DNA of 64,000 bases, from NCBI RefSeq assembly GCF_002873335.1, contig NZ_MCUW01000027.1, forward strand, positions 124,001-188,000, given 5' to 3'. A program made the translations under genes and the position numbers. How positions within the stretch are numbered: the first letter of the stretch is position 1; each line of letters begins with the position of its first letter. The notes under the pieces were generated by a model. It saw nothing but the letters and a program-made list of their open reading frames with translations. It searched no databases and was not told the DNA's origin. Below are positions 26,724 to 36,169 of this stretch, piece after piece. Origin of the DNA: Vibrio sp. 10N.286.49.B1. Its GTDB lineage: Bacteria > Pseudomonadota > Gammaproteobacteria > Enterobacterales > Vibrionaceae.

Positions 26724-26933
26724 AATTACCTCAGTGTAACGTGCTGTTGTTGATAGGGATGTTAGCAGTAAATAGTTTACCGATCACTATATGGAATAAT
26801 GATTTTTGTGTACATTTGTAAGACGTTAATCATCACCTTTGTCGCCTGCTAAAGGTTACGATTAAGACTAAGTTGCCATTAAGACTAAGGCTTAGCTAGA
26901 AACGTTGGTTTAGATTAGGGGGAGTGAAGGCCG
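26724..26933. other. Intergenic region with short direct repeat
   Basis: About 210 bp without a gene between the 87-residue gene and the 43-residue gene. It contains ATTAAGACTAAG twice about 17 bp apart near 26862-26890 and the dyad CTAAGGCTTAG beside it. It probably holds the promoter of the 87-residue gene. Nothing else recognised. Confidence 0.3.
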
Positions 26934-27065
26934 CTATTCCGACGTGGTCATTTGTTGAGTAGCATTAGTGAGTTGTGTGTTGTGTTGTGTTGAATCCATC
27001 ACATCGTAAGTGATGACGTATGTAACAAGTAATACAAGCGGAATAAATTTAATCCAAGCTTTCAT
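26934..27065 (-). CDS. Small single-helix membrane or secreted protein (43 aa)
   Basis: Reading frame on the minus strand from ATG 27065 to TAG 26934. Start M-K-A-W-I-K-F-I-P-L-V-L-L-V-T-Y-V-I-T-Y is a positively charged N-terminus plus one hydrophobic helix, followed by a hydrophilic Thr/Gln/Asn-rich tail. SD GGAG lies 9 nt before the ATG. The combination of SD, hydrophobic helix and lone position in a 444-bp gap supports a real small protein, either a membrane-anchored peptide or a cleaved secreted peptide. No homologue recognised. Confidence 0.55.
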   Translation of the reverse strand: MKAWIKFIPLVLLVTYVITYDVMDSTQHNTQLTNATQQMTTSE

Positions 27066-27167
27066 GGTGATAGTCTCCAAAGGTCATTATCTAGAAACTA
27101 TCACTCACCGAAAACCAGTGAAATGGCTATTATTGAAATGTAACTTTACTGTCTTCGCGTTTATGTT

Positions 27168-27731
27168 CTAACTAGCGAATAAATAAGGGAAAAGCCTTTT
27201 ACGCTCGACTTCGTCAAGACGGCTTACTCGCTCGATATTATTGTCTGGGATGGCATCAGGCTCTGGGTAGTGTTTAAGCACTCTTTCCATGCTAGCTTCG
27301 CGAATCAGGTGGAAAATGGGGTAAGGCGAACGATTGGTGAGGTTTTCATCATCCTCTGGTGCCGCCCCCCCAAAACAATAATTGGGATGGAACGTGGCAA
27401 CTTGATAAATGCCATCCCAACCATTTTGTTTAATGAGCGCTTCTACCCAATCGATGAAAAAGTTGTAGTCCATGAAGTCATCTAACATATTGGGCACAAC
27501 GACCAGCGTCGTTTCAAGATCTTGTGGCTCAGTCTGCTCAAGCAGCATTAGCTCTCCGAGTATATCTTCCAATAAACCTTCTTCTTTGTCGGCCAAGCTC
27601 ACAAACGTTTTGATTTGTTTGTTGCGCTCAGGCTTTGCAGCAAATGGACATAGATTCAGCCCAATCACCACGTCTTTTAGCCATTGCTGAACTTGTTCTT
27701 CTATGTGGACGACTTCTTTACGTAACGACAT
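27168..27731 (-). CDS. DUF1415 family protein
   Basis: A 187-residue soluble protein with W-L-K-D-V-V-I-G-L-N-L-C-P-F-A near residues 17-31, T-T-L-V-V-V-P-N around 74-81 and F-H-P-N-Y-C-F-G-G around 113-121. These are recognisable blocks of DUF1415, widespread in gammaproteobacteria and of unknown function. The conserved Cys and His residues suggest metal or redox chemistry, but this is inference. No neighbour gives a hint. Confidence 0.85.
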   Translation of the reverse strand: MSLRKEVVHIEEQVQQWLKDVVIGLNLCPFAAKPERNKQIKTFVSLADKEEGLLEDILGELMLLEQTEPQDLETTLVVVPNMLDDFMDYNFFIDWVEALIKQNGWDGIYQVATFHPNYCFGGAAPEDDENLTNRSPYPIFHLIREASMERVLKHYPEPDAIPDNNIERVSRLDEVERKRLFPYLFAS

Positions 27732-27810
27732 AACACTCTACCGATATAATGATTAACCCGATTATATGATCGCTGACGATCTTTCGCTAATACTAGCAAA
27801 ATAATTTTCG

Positions 27811-29013
27811 TTAAGCAGAATGAAGAGGCACTTGAGGTCGGTCACTGACCAATTTAAGTTTCCAACAAAGACCGAATAGAATCAGGTATAACACTGAGCC
27901 GCCTTCGATGACGCCTAACCATTGATTGTGTTGCCAGCAGTAAAGTAAAAAGAAACCACCTAAACTACCGCCGATATAGTAATGCACCAAATATAGGGCG
28001 GTGGCCGTGGCTTTTGCCGTAGTGGCTTTTTGGCTGACCCACGCGTAAGCGAGTGTATGAGTAAAGAATGCGCCACCGCTAATCATCAATAAGCCAATGA
28101 TCATAGCGGGTATGGTGTCAATAATCGCCACTAACATTCCACATAAACTGATCGTTGCGCCAAATGCCATGCCAAATAAGGGTGAGAAATGGCGACGCCA
28201 TAGACCACTCCACTTGGACGAAATGGTTCCGGAGAGATAACAAAGAAATATTAATGAGGCTATCGCGATAGGCAAATTATGTGGGTGGCTCACCAAGCGA
28301 AATCCCATCACAGAGTAAAGATTAACGAAAAGCGAAAAGTTGACCCCGCCGATGAGCATTGCTAGCCAAATTTTGGTGTTTGATAAATGGCTAACGAGTG
28401 CCCGATTATGATGATAAAACAATCCTTTCGTTGGTTTGAAGTGTTGTTGAGGGGGCAGTAACCAAGCGACAATCAATACACAAATGAAGGTAAAAATAGA
28501 GATGACAATGACGGCTGTTTGCCAGTTAAATAGGTCGGTTAATACCCCCCCAGCGATTCGTCCCGCAATACCACCTAAAGAATTGGCAGCAATATAGCCA
28601 CCAATGGCGGTACTAAAAGCTTCACTAGAAAGCTCTTCTACCATATAGGCAACCGCAACTGAGGCGAAGGCGGCAAGTGCGAACCCCATCATCGCGCGCA
28701 GTATTACCAAAGATAATAGACTTTCAGTTAGCAGCATTAACCCACCAATGATAGGGACCATCAATAGACCGGTTAACATTACAAATCGACGGCCCATACT
28801 TTCTGAGCTGATTGCCCACGGAACAAGGCAGACGGACAACGCAAGTGTAGAGGCGGCAAACACCCAGTTGATTTCTGTTTCTGATACGGAAAAATGCTGC
28901 GCCAATTGAGGAAGAATAGGTTGGAACAGGTACAAGTTACAGAATATTAAAAAGGAACCTAAGGATAAGCCCCACGTGACTCGGTTATATTCCGTTGAGT
29001 GCCGCTCAATCAC
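27811..29013 (-). CDS. MFS transporter (YnfM-like)
   Basis: A 400-residue protein with about 12 hydrophobic helices. The loop between helices 2 and 3 has S-E-S-M-G-R-R-F-V-M-L, the MFS G-x-x-x-(D/S)-x-x-G-R-R signature, and the N-terminus resembles the YnfM/arabinose-efflux branch. GTG start with AGAGAGG upstream. It is divergent from a LysR regulator across about 250 bp, a common arrangement where the regulator controls the transporter. Substrate unknown. Confidence 0.85.
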   Translation of the reverse strand: MIERHSTEYNRVTWGLSLGSFLIFCNLYLFQPILPQLAQHFSVSETEINWVFAASTLALSVCLVPWAISSESMGRRFVMLTGLLMVPIIGGLMLLTESLLSLVILRAMMGFALAAFASVAVAYMVEELSSEAFSTAIGGYIAANSLGGIAGRIAGGVLTDLFNWQTAVIVISIFTFICVLIVAWLLPPQQHFKPTKGLFYHHNRALVSHLSNTKIWLAMLIGGVNFSLFVNLYSVMGFRLVSHPHNLPIAIASLIFLCYLSGTISSKWSGLWRRHFSPLFGMAFGATISLCGMLVAIIDTIPAMIIGLLMISGGAFFTHTLAYAWVSQKATTAKATATALYLVHYYIGGSLGGFFLLYCWQHNQWLGVIEGGSVLYLILFGLCWKLKLVSDRPQVPLHSA

Positions 29014-29260
29014 AGTTTGCCTCTCTTATCCTGTTCGAATTCGTTATGTCGTTGCCGGTGCTGTTTGTGTCCAGATAATGCTGTTTGTTTTGAGATGGTG
29101 TCCGTCTACACCAACGGTCTTTTACTAAGCACGGCTTGTTCCCAATGAGCCGTATTCTCAAAGAGCAGATCCGTTAATAAACCGTATTGTGATGAAATTA
29201 GCATTTGTTTGTAGATATATGAAATATATTAATACTATGGCTTTGATATATTTTATTTAT

Positions 29261-30139
29261 ATGGATATTCGACAACTCAAACATTTCATTGCTGTTGCTG
29301 AGCTGCAAAATTTCACCCGAGCTGCAAAGCGAATCAATATTGCTCAACCAGCTCTGAGCATTTCGATTAAAAAATTTGAACAGCAATTGGGTGTTCAGCT
29401 TTTTTCACGTATTGATAAACAAGTCATGCTGACTCAAGAGGGGCGTGCACTCATACCTCATGCCAGAAAAATAATCCAACAAGTGAATGATGCCACATTG
29501 GCGATGGACGAGCTAAAAGGGCTGCTAAAAGGTGAGGTACGCTTAGGGACACCAAGCATGATGGGGAGTTACTTCTTTCCGAAAATAGTCATGGCATTTA
29601 AGTCCTCTTACCCAAATTTAAAAATGACAGTGGTAGAGGCTGGGACCCAGGATATTCGGAGAATGCTGTTATCCGGCGAGATTGACTTAGGCGTGATCCG
29701 TAATACCGATGTGCCCGATGACCTTGAGGTTGACCCTATCTATCGTTCGGAAATGGTTGCGGTTGTGAGTGAACACCATGCCCTTGCTGAGCGCAGCTCT
29801 TTAACATTCGACACTTTTTTCCAAGAAGAACTGGTAATGTTTAAGCCTGGTTATTTTCATCGAGATTTTATCGACGAGGAATGTCAGCGTTTAGGGATCG
29901 AAGCACAATTTTCATACGAAACGAATTTACTGCCCATGATACTCAGTATCGTAAAACAAGACTTTGCCATTACCGCGTTATTAGAGTTGGTCACTGAACA
30001 TGAACCAAAAACGAGGGGTATCTCCTTTGAGCCGCCTGTTTTTGTTGATTTAGCATTAGCATGGCGCAAAGATGGGTATTTATCACGAGCGGATAGAGCT
30101 TTTATTGAGTACATCAAAACACACAAAAAGCATGCATAA
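29261..30139 (+). CDS. LysR-family transcriptional regulator (divergent to MFS gene)
   Basis: A 292-residue regulator. M-D-I-R-Q-L-K-H-F-I-A-V-A-E at the start and A-A-K-R-I-N-I-A-Q-P-A-L-S-I-S-I-K-K form the winged HTH (about 1-60). The effector-binding domain follows from about 88 (V-R-L-G-T-P-S-M-M-G). I chose ATG 29261, the usual start for the family; in-frame ATGs from 29189 would add 24 residues. The SD is not evident. Likely regulates the divergent MFS gene. Ends 68 bp before the convergent SMR gene. Confidence 0.87.
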   Translation: MDIRQLKHFIAVAELQNFTRAAKRINIAQPALSISIKKFEQQLGVQLFSRIDKQVMLTQEGRALIPHARKIIQQVNDATLAMDELKGLLKGEVRLGTPSMMGSYFFPKIVMAFKSSYPNLKMTVVEAGTQDIRRMLLSGEIDLGVIRNTDVPDDLEVDPIYRSEMVAVVSEHHALAERSSLTFDTFFQEELVMFKPGYFHRDFIDEECQRLGIEAQFSYETNLLPMILSIVKQDFAITALLELVTEHEPKTRGISFEPPVFVDLALAWRKDGYLSRADRAFIEYIKTHKKHA

Positions 30140-30207
30140 GATTATCTTTAATTTGAGGCATAAACGCAGCGACTCGACATTTATCGTGGCTGACCATTGA
30201 TTTGGTT

Positions 30208-30540
30208 TTAATGCCCAGCCGATTTTGAGAGTAAATTTACTATCAGGACACCACACACAATGAAGGCAATGCCTATTAATGCGGGCACGTCCAGTTTTTG
30301 GTCGTAAAGGAAGTAGCTTACCGTCGCGACTAATACAATACCAGAGCCACTCCATATGGCATATACCACGCCTAACGGCATACTTTTCGCGGTGACAGAC
30401 AGTAAAAAGAATGCGATGCCATAGCCAATAACGACGACAATACTGGGTGACAGCTTAGTAAACTGTTCAGTCTTGGGGATGAAAGAAGTCGCGATGACCT
30501 CACTAACGATAGCGATGCTCAGTGCAATTACAGGAGGCAT
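30208..30540 (-). CDS. Small multidrug resistance (SMR/EmrE-type) transporter
   Basis: A 110-residue protein with four hydrophobic helices. The essential membrane Glu lies in helix 1 (A-I-V-S-E-V-I-A-T-S), and P-L-G-V-V-Y-A-I-W-S-G-S-G is the canonical EmrE loop. It acts as an antiparallel dimer exchanging protons for cationic drugs or guanidinium-like compounds. In-frame starts also exist at 30561 and 30579; 30540 gives the standard length. No SD is clear at any of them. Confidence 0.85.
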   Translation of the reverse strand: MPPVIALSIAIVSEVIATSFIPKTEQFTKLSPSIVVVIGYGIAFFLLSVTAKSMPLGVVYAIWSGSGIVLVATVSYFLYDQKLDVPALIGIAFIVCGVLIVNLLSKSAGH

Positions 30541-30766
30541 TGAAATAACAGCTTGAAACATAACACAATACAGCCACATAGACGGATACGAAACGACTCG
30601 TATCCTGAGGAGAGGCAGTATAAATAAATGGTATGATTTTAGTAGAGTAAAATGTGTAATTTATTATTACCGTTAAGCAATAGTCCTAAACAATTGAGTT
30701 GGCATGTGTTTGTCGTCAAAAAGAACCAATCAACGAAAAATGGCGAACACTGGATAGCTCACCGTA

Positions 30767-30997
30767 TTAGTTGGAATTGTACATCTTGTCGAAGTTTTTT
30801 TGATTCCAGCCAATCATGACTTGATCGCCAATTTTAAGGACTGGTACCGAGCTTGCACCCATGGCTTGCAGTTCTTTTCTGCCTCTTTGCATTTTTGAGT
30901 TTGTTAGCCTGTACTTAATGCCCTTACTGTCCAAATATCGTTGAGCATCTTTACAATGGGGGCATTTATCGGCGATGTAGAGCACTATACGTTTCAT
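30767..30997 (-). CDS. Glutaredoxin-family protein
   Basis: A 76-residue thioredoxin-fold protein with redox-active C-P-H-C at residues 12-15 and the cis-Pro in S-S-V-P-V-L. The short form resembles NrdH-like or GrxC-like glutaredoxins; the middle Pro-His pair is shared by DsbA-like and several glutaredoxin-like proteins. Likely reduces disulfides or mixed disulfides in the cytoplasm. It stands alone. Confidence 0.85.
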   Translation of the reverse strand: MKRIVLYIADKCPHCKDAQRYLDSKGIKYRLTNSKMQRGRKELQAMGASSVPVLKIGDQVMIGWNQKNFDKMYNSN

Positions 30998-31168
30998 TGG
31001 GCTACTTTAAATTAAGGATAACGGCAGCATTTTATCGATATTTTTCGATGATTGCCACTGGCTTTGTGGCTCTCAGGCGATTGGACAACTGAAGAGGCGC
31101 AAGGTCCACGGTGTGAAATTTGACGACCTTGTTTTGTTTCACGGCCAAGGTTTAACAAAGGGAGAGGT

Positions 31169-31939
31169 ATGGATTATTTAGCGATGAACCAAAAAGCGTG
31201 GGATCAGCGTACTACGTTGCATTTTGAATCGAATTTTTATGATGTTAATACGTTTATTCGGGGGAAGTCGTCACTCAACCCAATTGAGCTGGAAGAAGTC
31301 GGTGATGTGGCGGGAAAGTCGTTGCTACATTTACAGTGTCACTTTGGTCAAGATTCACTGTCTTGGGCGCGTAAAGGGGCCAAGGTTACCGGCGTTGATT
31401 TATCGACCAAAGCGATTGAAAAGGCGCGTTATTTAGCGGAAGAAATGGGTATTGATGCCGAATTCATTAATGCCGATGTTTGTCAATTTGGTCGAGAAAA
31501 TAGCAAGCTTTTTGATATTGTGTTTACTTCATACGGGGTCTTGGGGTGGTTGCCTGATTTAAAATTATGGGCGACGACGATCTCGAACTCGCTAAAATCA
31601 GGTGGGCAATTCAACCTGATAGAATTTCATCCAATGATTGACCTATTATCGGGCTACAGTTATTTCGCTCATCAAGCACCAGACATTGAAGAGGGGGGTA
31701 CCTATACGGAAAATGGAGTTGATCACAAATCGATGACAGCCCAATGGTCGCATCCTATCAGCGAGGTGATTACTGCGCTAAGAGAGGTTGGGATTTCCAT
31801 CGACAGTTTCCACGAGCACCCATACAGTCCTTATTGCTGCTTCGAAGATCTCATTGAGGTAAAAGGTGAAGGCTATCAAATGCTTCACAAAGGTAAGAAC
31901 GTGCCATTACTATACTCAATAAAAGGCTACAAAAAATAA
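31169..31939 (+). CDS. Class I SAM-dependent methyltransferase
   Basis: A 256-residue soluble enzyme. Motif I is L-L-H-L-Q-C-H-F-G-Q-D-S-L-S-W (about 50-64), with the ribose-binding acid in V-T-G-V-D-L-S (about 72-78), and motif II-like A-D-V-C near 103. The N-terminal N-Q-K-A-W-D-Q-R occurs in a recognisable subgroup of methyltransferases of unknown substrate. SD GGGAGAGG is strong. A terminator follows at once. Single gene. Confidence 0.85.
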   Translation: MDYLAMNQKAWDQRTTLHFESNFYDVNTFIRGKSSLNPIELEEVGDVAGKSLLHLQCHFGQDSLSWARKGAKVTGVDLSTKAIEKARYLAEEMGIDAEFINADVCQFGRENSKLFDIVFTSYGVLGWLPDLKLWATTISNSLKSGGQFNLIEFHPMIDLLSGYSYFAHQAPDIEEGGTYTENGVDHKSMTAQWSHPISEVITALREVGISIDSFHEHPYSPYCCFEDLIEVKGEGYQMLHKGKNVPLLYSIKGYKK

Positions 31940-31954
31940 CGTTATATCGTTAAC

Positions 31955-31982
31955 AAAAAAAGGCGAGTTGTTCTCGCCTTTC
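31955..31982. terminator. Rho-independent terminator between convergent genes
   Basis: AAAAAAGGCGAG, loop TTGTT, CTCGCCTTTCC. The A and T flanks allow use from both sides; it lies between the methyltransferase and the reductase-like gene. Confidence 0.8.
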
Positions 31983-32004
31983 CTCAATGGTACTTTTTAA
32001 TTGT

Positions 32005-32937
32005 TCACTGGCCTGAATAGCTAGGATCGATAAAGCAAAGTTGTTGGTACAACGTCTCTGTTTTTGGCATTTCAACCCTATTTTTTTGCGCAATATCTAG
32101 AACGTTTTTATACATGTATTGCAGCTCAAGTGCCCGTTGATGCTTTAGATCTAATAACATGCTCGTTTGATACGGCTTCATCGTCGCGGTGTTGGTGAGC
32201 ATGGTATCGATGAGTGTCATAGGGAGTTCGGTCCCCGTTGTCTTTGCAACATTCTTTACTTCGATCATGATCGTTTTTGCTAACGCTACAAGCTCCTTGC
32301 ATCGCATTATCTGTTCTGTATCAGCACTTAACACCGCGGATAAGCCATTAAAAGGTACATTCCAAAGTAACTTTTTCCAGCGAGCCGTTAGAATTGAATT
32401 TTCTACATCGGTCTCGACACCACTGTTTTTAAGATCATCTGCAATGTCTTGTACCAGAGGTAGGCTCTGATCGTTAAGTCCGCCGAGCGTAAGGCGGCCA
32501 TAATCGATGTGATCGATGTGACCAGGACCTATTTTGTTCGAACAGATGAAGCACAAACCGCCCGCAATGAGTGGCGTTTTGATTTGTTGCGATAGCTCTT
32601 CCTCTGCTCCAATGCCATTTTGTAACAATACAATGAGAGAGTCGGGCTTTGTGATGGGAGAGACTAAAGAAGACAACAGATGATTTTGAGTGGTTTTAAT
32701 AGAGACGAAGATAACGTCGGCTTTCGGCATGTCATGGCTAGATTGATAGGCTTGTAGGGCATCCCGTGGGATGGAGAAATCACCGTAATGAGAATCGACG
32801 ACTAGCCCATTTTCACAAACATGCGAATAATCGGAGTTAAACAGGAAATGGACATCGTGCCCACCATGATGCAACCTAGCACCGTAGTAACCTCCAATCG
32901 CCCCCGTCCCTATAATCGCCATTACTTTCTTCGTCAT
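32005..32937 (-). CDS. Ketopantoate reductase-family protein (PanE/ApbA-like)
   Basis: A 310-residue protein. The N-terminal NADP-binding turn is I-G-T-G-A-I-G-G-Y-Y-G-A-R-L; L-L-Q-N-G-I-G-A-E-E near 110 and W-K-K-L-L-W-N-V-P-F-N near 187-197, with the catalytic Lys region, are PanE hallmarks. It would reduce 2-dehydropantoate or another 2-ketoacid. The location apart from pan genes suggests a paralogue rather than the essential PanE. Convergent with the methyltransferase; divergent from ridA-like gene. Confidence 0.82.
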   Translation of the reverse strand: MTKKVMAIIGTGAIGGYYGARLHHGGHDVHFLFNSDYSHVCENGLVVDSHYGDFSIPRDALQAYQSSHDMPKADVIFVSIKTTQNHLLSSLVSPITKPDSLIVLLQNGIGAEEELSQQIKTPLIAGGLCFICSNKIGPGHIDHIDYGRLTLGGLNDQSLPLVQDIADDLKNSGVETDVENSILTARWKKLLWNVPFNGLSAVLSADTEQIMRCKELVALAKTIMIEVKNVAKTTGTELPMTLIDTMLTNTATMKPYQTSMLLDLKHQRALELQYMYKNVLDIAQKNRVEMPKTETLYQQLCFIDPSYSGQ

Positions 32938-33197
32938 ACCTTACTATCCCTGTGACATGTGATAGATGTAATGTACATGAACTGACTACCGAATAAACCT
33001 ATAGTCGTGATTTTTTTGATCATTATTTCATCATGATACCAACGATTTATTGCTTAATGAGTGAGCTTGAAATTGATACTTAGCGTGTGGTCTCGGTTTT
33101 TGAAATAATTCATTGATGAGCAGCGGGAATGCACCGTATTATTCGGCAAAATAAATGCGGCTAAGCCGAGCCGTTGATGAGATAGCAGGATAATAAA

Positions 33198-33542
33198 ATG
33201 ATTGAAAGAAAAGAGACAAAGCAACGCATGAGCCGAGCAGTCATTCATAATGGGACCGTCTATTTTTGCGGTCAGGTAGCTAAAGACTCAACAAAAGACA
33301 TCACGCACCAGACCACAACCATGTTGGAAAAAGTAGATGACTTGTTAGAAAGTGTAGGGTCTAGTCGTGAAAAACTATTATCAGCGACCATTTACGTTAA
33401 AACGATGGCTGATTTTCAAGCAATGAACGACGTTTGGGATGCATGGGTACCGGAAGGTCATGCTCCCGCCAGAGCTTGTGTTGAAGCCAGTATGGCTCGA
33501 GAAGAGTTACTGGTTGAAATCTCAGTCGTTGCCGCGGTGTAA
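33198..33542 (+). CDS. RidA-family (YjgF/YER057c/UK114) protein
   Basis: A 114-residue protein with V-Y-F-C-G-Q-V-A near 21-28, [13 protein letters not shown] around 49-61, and the C-terminal [10 protein letters not shown] with the Arg that binds the imine carboxylate. RidA proteins hydrolyse reactive 2-aminoacrylate or related imines as homotrimers. The Cys in the active-site region is common in the Rid1-7 subgroups, so it may differ from canonical RidA. Monocistronic. Confidence 0.85.
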   Translation: MIERKETKQRMSRAVIHNGTVYFCGQVAKDSTKDITHQTTTMLEKVDDLLESVGSSREKLLSATIYVKTMADFQAMNDVWDAWVPEGHAPARACVEASMAREELLVEISVVAAV

Positions 33543-33695
33543 CTGACAAGCGTGACATTCAATAAAGACGGTAATAAATAAGGTGATCGTTGCGGGTAAC
33601 TTTTTACTTACCATGGGTGAGAAGTTCCCTGCTTGTGCGTAAACAGTAGATTCTATTTCAAACTTGCTTTGGACTCAGAAATTACGTGCGTCGAA

Positions 33696-35156
33696 TCACT
33701 CAATTGATTCGTGTTGTAGCGCGGTATCCTCAGAGACTTGGTTTTCCCATTGTAGCGTTCGTTGTAGTACCGCCTCTAAGATTGGAACCCTCCCCAAGGA
33801 CTTGTACCACAATGAGACGAGTACTAGCGAGTTGGTATTGATGTTGAAAGCATTATTGGTGCCATTGTCGGAATAAACACCCGTTGGAATACTCCGAGAA
33901 GTCAGACTGGTTCGTAATACCTCATCATTGAGCTGTTGGCTAAAAGCATCATCAAATAGCACACTAAACCCAAATCCTACTTTGTTACTAAACGTCTGAG
34001 GCGTTTCGATAGGTTTCCCTCCAGGGCTGACACTCAACCAACTGGTGCCATAGTAATAAATGTTGTTGTAGGCAAACCATGGGCTTTTACTCATCGCATC
34101 TTCGGCATAGACATGAAGTTTTCCCGTTTGTTCAGAATGTCTCTTTTGCAGCTGATAAAGGGTATCAAGCTGATTCCACCACACTGACGGATTACCAATT
34201 TCTAAGGCCAATAATACGTAGGGGTCACTGGTAAAATAAGGCACATTGCGAATATCGATATGCAGTCGCGATCCATCTACATCAATGTTAGTTGTGGTGG
34301 TGTTACTGAAACTATCAGTAAGGTTGAACCCGTAGAGAGAAAACCCTTGAGCGGCGTATTGCAAGTACCCCAACCGTCCCTCTTGTCTGAAATACTCTTT
34401 TCCTTTGTAAAGCTTAGTGCCATACAAGGTTTCATCTTTGATTGCAGCAGAGAGTGCCCACCGTGAGGTGATGGTATTAATGATTGGAGTGAGATCGGGA
34501 AATGAAGCCTGTGTGATGTTGAGCCAGATGAGAAGTCGTCCAATATCCAGCGCTGACCAGCCATTGCCGTTACTCTTAGTCGTGCTGTAACTGCCTGCCG
34601 GCAGCCCCGTCTTAGTGTTGTATTCCCTATTAGGCAGTTTGTCATTATACAAAGGGAAATCAGCAAGCGTTGTTAAGGTGACAGTGAGCCTATCTCGTGT
34701 CACCTCGGTGGTTTCAAATCCTAGGGCATGAAGGGCAAGCGTGGCGGCTAATCCACTTGCCACATCCCACATGGTGGCGTGATGGTAACCTTGAACTGAG
34801 TCCCACATTCCCGTTTTATCATGATAATTTTTTTCAAAATAATAGTGTGCCTTGTGTGCGAGTAAGCGGTCGTTTCTTGTCAGGCGTTGAATATCTGGTG
34901 TAAAAACAGATAGCGATTCATCTGTGCGATGAGTGTCTTCATTCGGGAGTGACGTAGCGATAATGGGAGGAGAGATTGCACGCCTTTGAAAATCAATGTC
35001 CTGGTTCTTGGATTGCGGTGTCCCGGAGGCCGTTTGCTCAGGCGCGATTGAGCGGCCGCCATAAAAGCTTGGCGATTTAGGTTCTTCAATATCGGCAACT
35101 GCGGGCACCATCGATACAATAATGATAGCGAGCCCCTGCAATAATCGTAATGACAA
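33696..35156 (-). CDS. DUF3131-domain exported protein (isolated copy)
   Basis: A 486-residue protein with an N-terminal signal peptide (about 1-21, ending A-V-A), a Ser/Pro/Thr-rich linker to about 80, then one DUF3131 domain. Shared blocks with the three copies at 56.7-60.8 kb are K-A-H-Y-Y-F-E-K-N-Y...T-G, T-M-W-D-V-A-S, L-P-N-R-E-Y-N-T, G-W-S-A-L-D-I-G-R-L-L, Q-E-G-R-L-G-Y and N-N-G-x-x-x-A. The fold is expected to be an (alpha/alpha) barrel like some glycoside hydrolases; catalysis is inference. It is divergent from the DUF218-like gene and close to type I secretion genes. Confidence 0.8.
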   Translation of the reverse strand: MSLRLLQGLAIIIVSMVPAVADIEEPKSPSFYGGRSIAPEQTASGTPQSKNQDIDFQRRAISPPIIATSLPNEDTHRTDESLSVFTPDIQRLTRNDRLLAHKAHYYFEKNYHDKTGMWDSVQGYHHATMWDVASGLAATLALHALGFETTEVTRDRLTVTLTTLADFPLYNDKLPNREYNTKTGLPAGSYSTTKSNGNGWSALDIGRLLIWLNITQASFPDLTPIINTITSRWALSAAIKDETLYGTKLYKGKEYFRQEGRLGYLQYAAQGFSLYGFNLTDSFSNTTTTNIDVDGSRLHIDIRNVPYFTSDPYVLLALEIGNPSVWWNQLDTLYQLQKRHSEQTGKLHVYAEDAMSKSPWFAYNNIYYYGTSWLSVSPGGKPIETPQTFSNKVGFGFSVLFDDAFSQQLNDEVLRTSLTSRSIPTGVYSDNGTNNAFNINTNSLVLVSLWYKSLGRVPILEAVLQRTLQWENQVSEDTALQHESIE

Positions 35157-35387
35157 TGAAATAACCTTGAAGTCGATTTGTAAGATAACTTAATGATAAT
35201 ACAAAAGTTATCAATTTCTAATTTGTTAGTTCTTCAATGTCTCAAAACTGAACACTCGCCATTCATATTAATTGGTTACTTTTTAAACATAGCTACTGTC
35301 TTTATTGAGAGCGAATTGATATCATAACGTCGTCAACGGACTGTATTGAGTCAACGGATAGGCAGGGCTAAACCAACAGGTGCTGCT

Positions 35388-36020
35388 ATGCGAAATTTTA
35401 TCGATACCTTAACTCATTCAGAGCTTTCACTCGTTCGCCACTCGGCGACGGTGCTCAAACAATGCCTTACTTCGACACGAGACTATCAACTCAATCAACA
35501 ACAAAAAGACAGGGTATTAACCTATCTGGGTGAAACTGAACTGTCTATGCAAGACTTTGGTAATCCATTAGATGCGCATGGTGTTATCGCTTTTTCCTTT
35601 GGGGATAGCTCAGAGGTTAATCAATGCCTCGCCAAGGAAGCCATGGCACTACTGAAAGAATACCCTTATCTAGATGCACATCTTCAACAAGAAATTGCAG
35701 AGCATGCGATCGCTGCAATTAAACGTGCTCATGTCATTGGAAGCGAAAATTATCAAACGACTACCGATATTGCGACGCAAGCCCTCCACCGAGCGGTAGG
35801 GCGAAATGTGGTGGTTGTCGCTCAATCATGGCATGCCAAACGCTGTATTGAGACCTGCGAGGCTGTTGGGCTAAAGGTGGTCGCATTGAGAGCCGTTGAC
35901 CGATTTCCAGAATATGATCCGCAGCCCTGGGTTCGAAATCCAATCAATTGGATCTTAAAAGAGAGCCATAGAGCGGTAGCAAATGGCGCTGAAATTAGTC
36001 AACAACTTAAGTTGGCATAG
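35388..36020 (+). CDS. DUF218/YdcF-like protein
   Basis: A 210-residue protein without a signal peptide. The Rossmann-like core has V-V-V-V-A-Q-S-W-H-A-K-R-C (about 143-155) and the end D-P-Q-P-W-V-R-N-P-x-N-W-x-L-K-E, both typical of the DUF218 fold. YdcF binds S-adenosylmethionine; ElyC and SanA act in envelope maintenance. ATG 35388 is preceded by AGGTG; a TTG frame start at 35346 is less likely. Role unknown; it lies 149 bp upstream of the type I secretion genes on the same strand. Confidence 0.65.
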   Translation: MRNFIDTLTHSELSLVRHSATVLKQCLTSTRDYQLNQQQKDRVLTYLGETELSMQDFGNPLDAHGVIAFSFGDSSEVNQCLAKEAMALLKEYPYLDAHLQQEIAEHAIAAIKRAHVIGSENYQTTTDIATQALHRAVGRNVVVVAQSWHAKRCIETCEAVGLKVVALRAVDRFPEYDPQPWVRNPINWILKESHRAVANGAEISQQLKLA

Positions 36021-36169
36021 TCTCAAACAACGATCGTTAGAAAAGTCATACAAACTTAGCTAACAATTTGTTTGTTATGATTTTTCTTATTAGTTAAAAA
36101 AATACACATTGCGAACACACTTACTATACTCCCTTCTAGGAAGGAACCTAATCAGGAGTAGAGTGTTTT

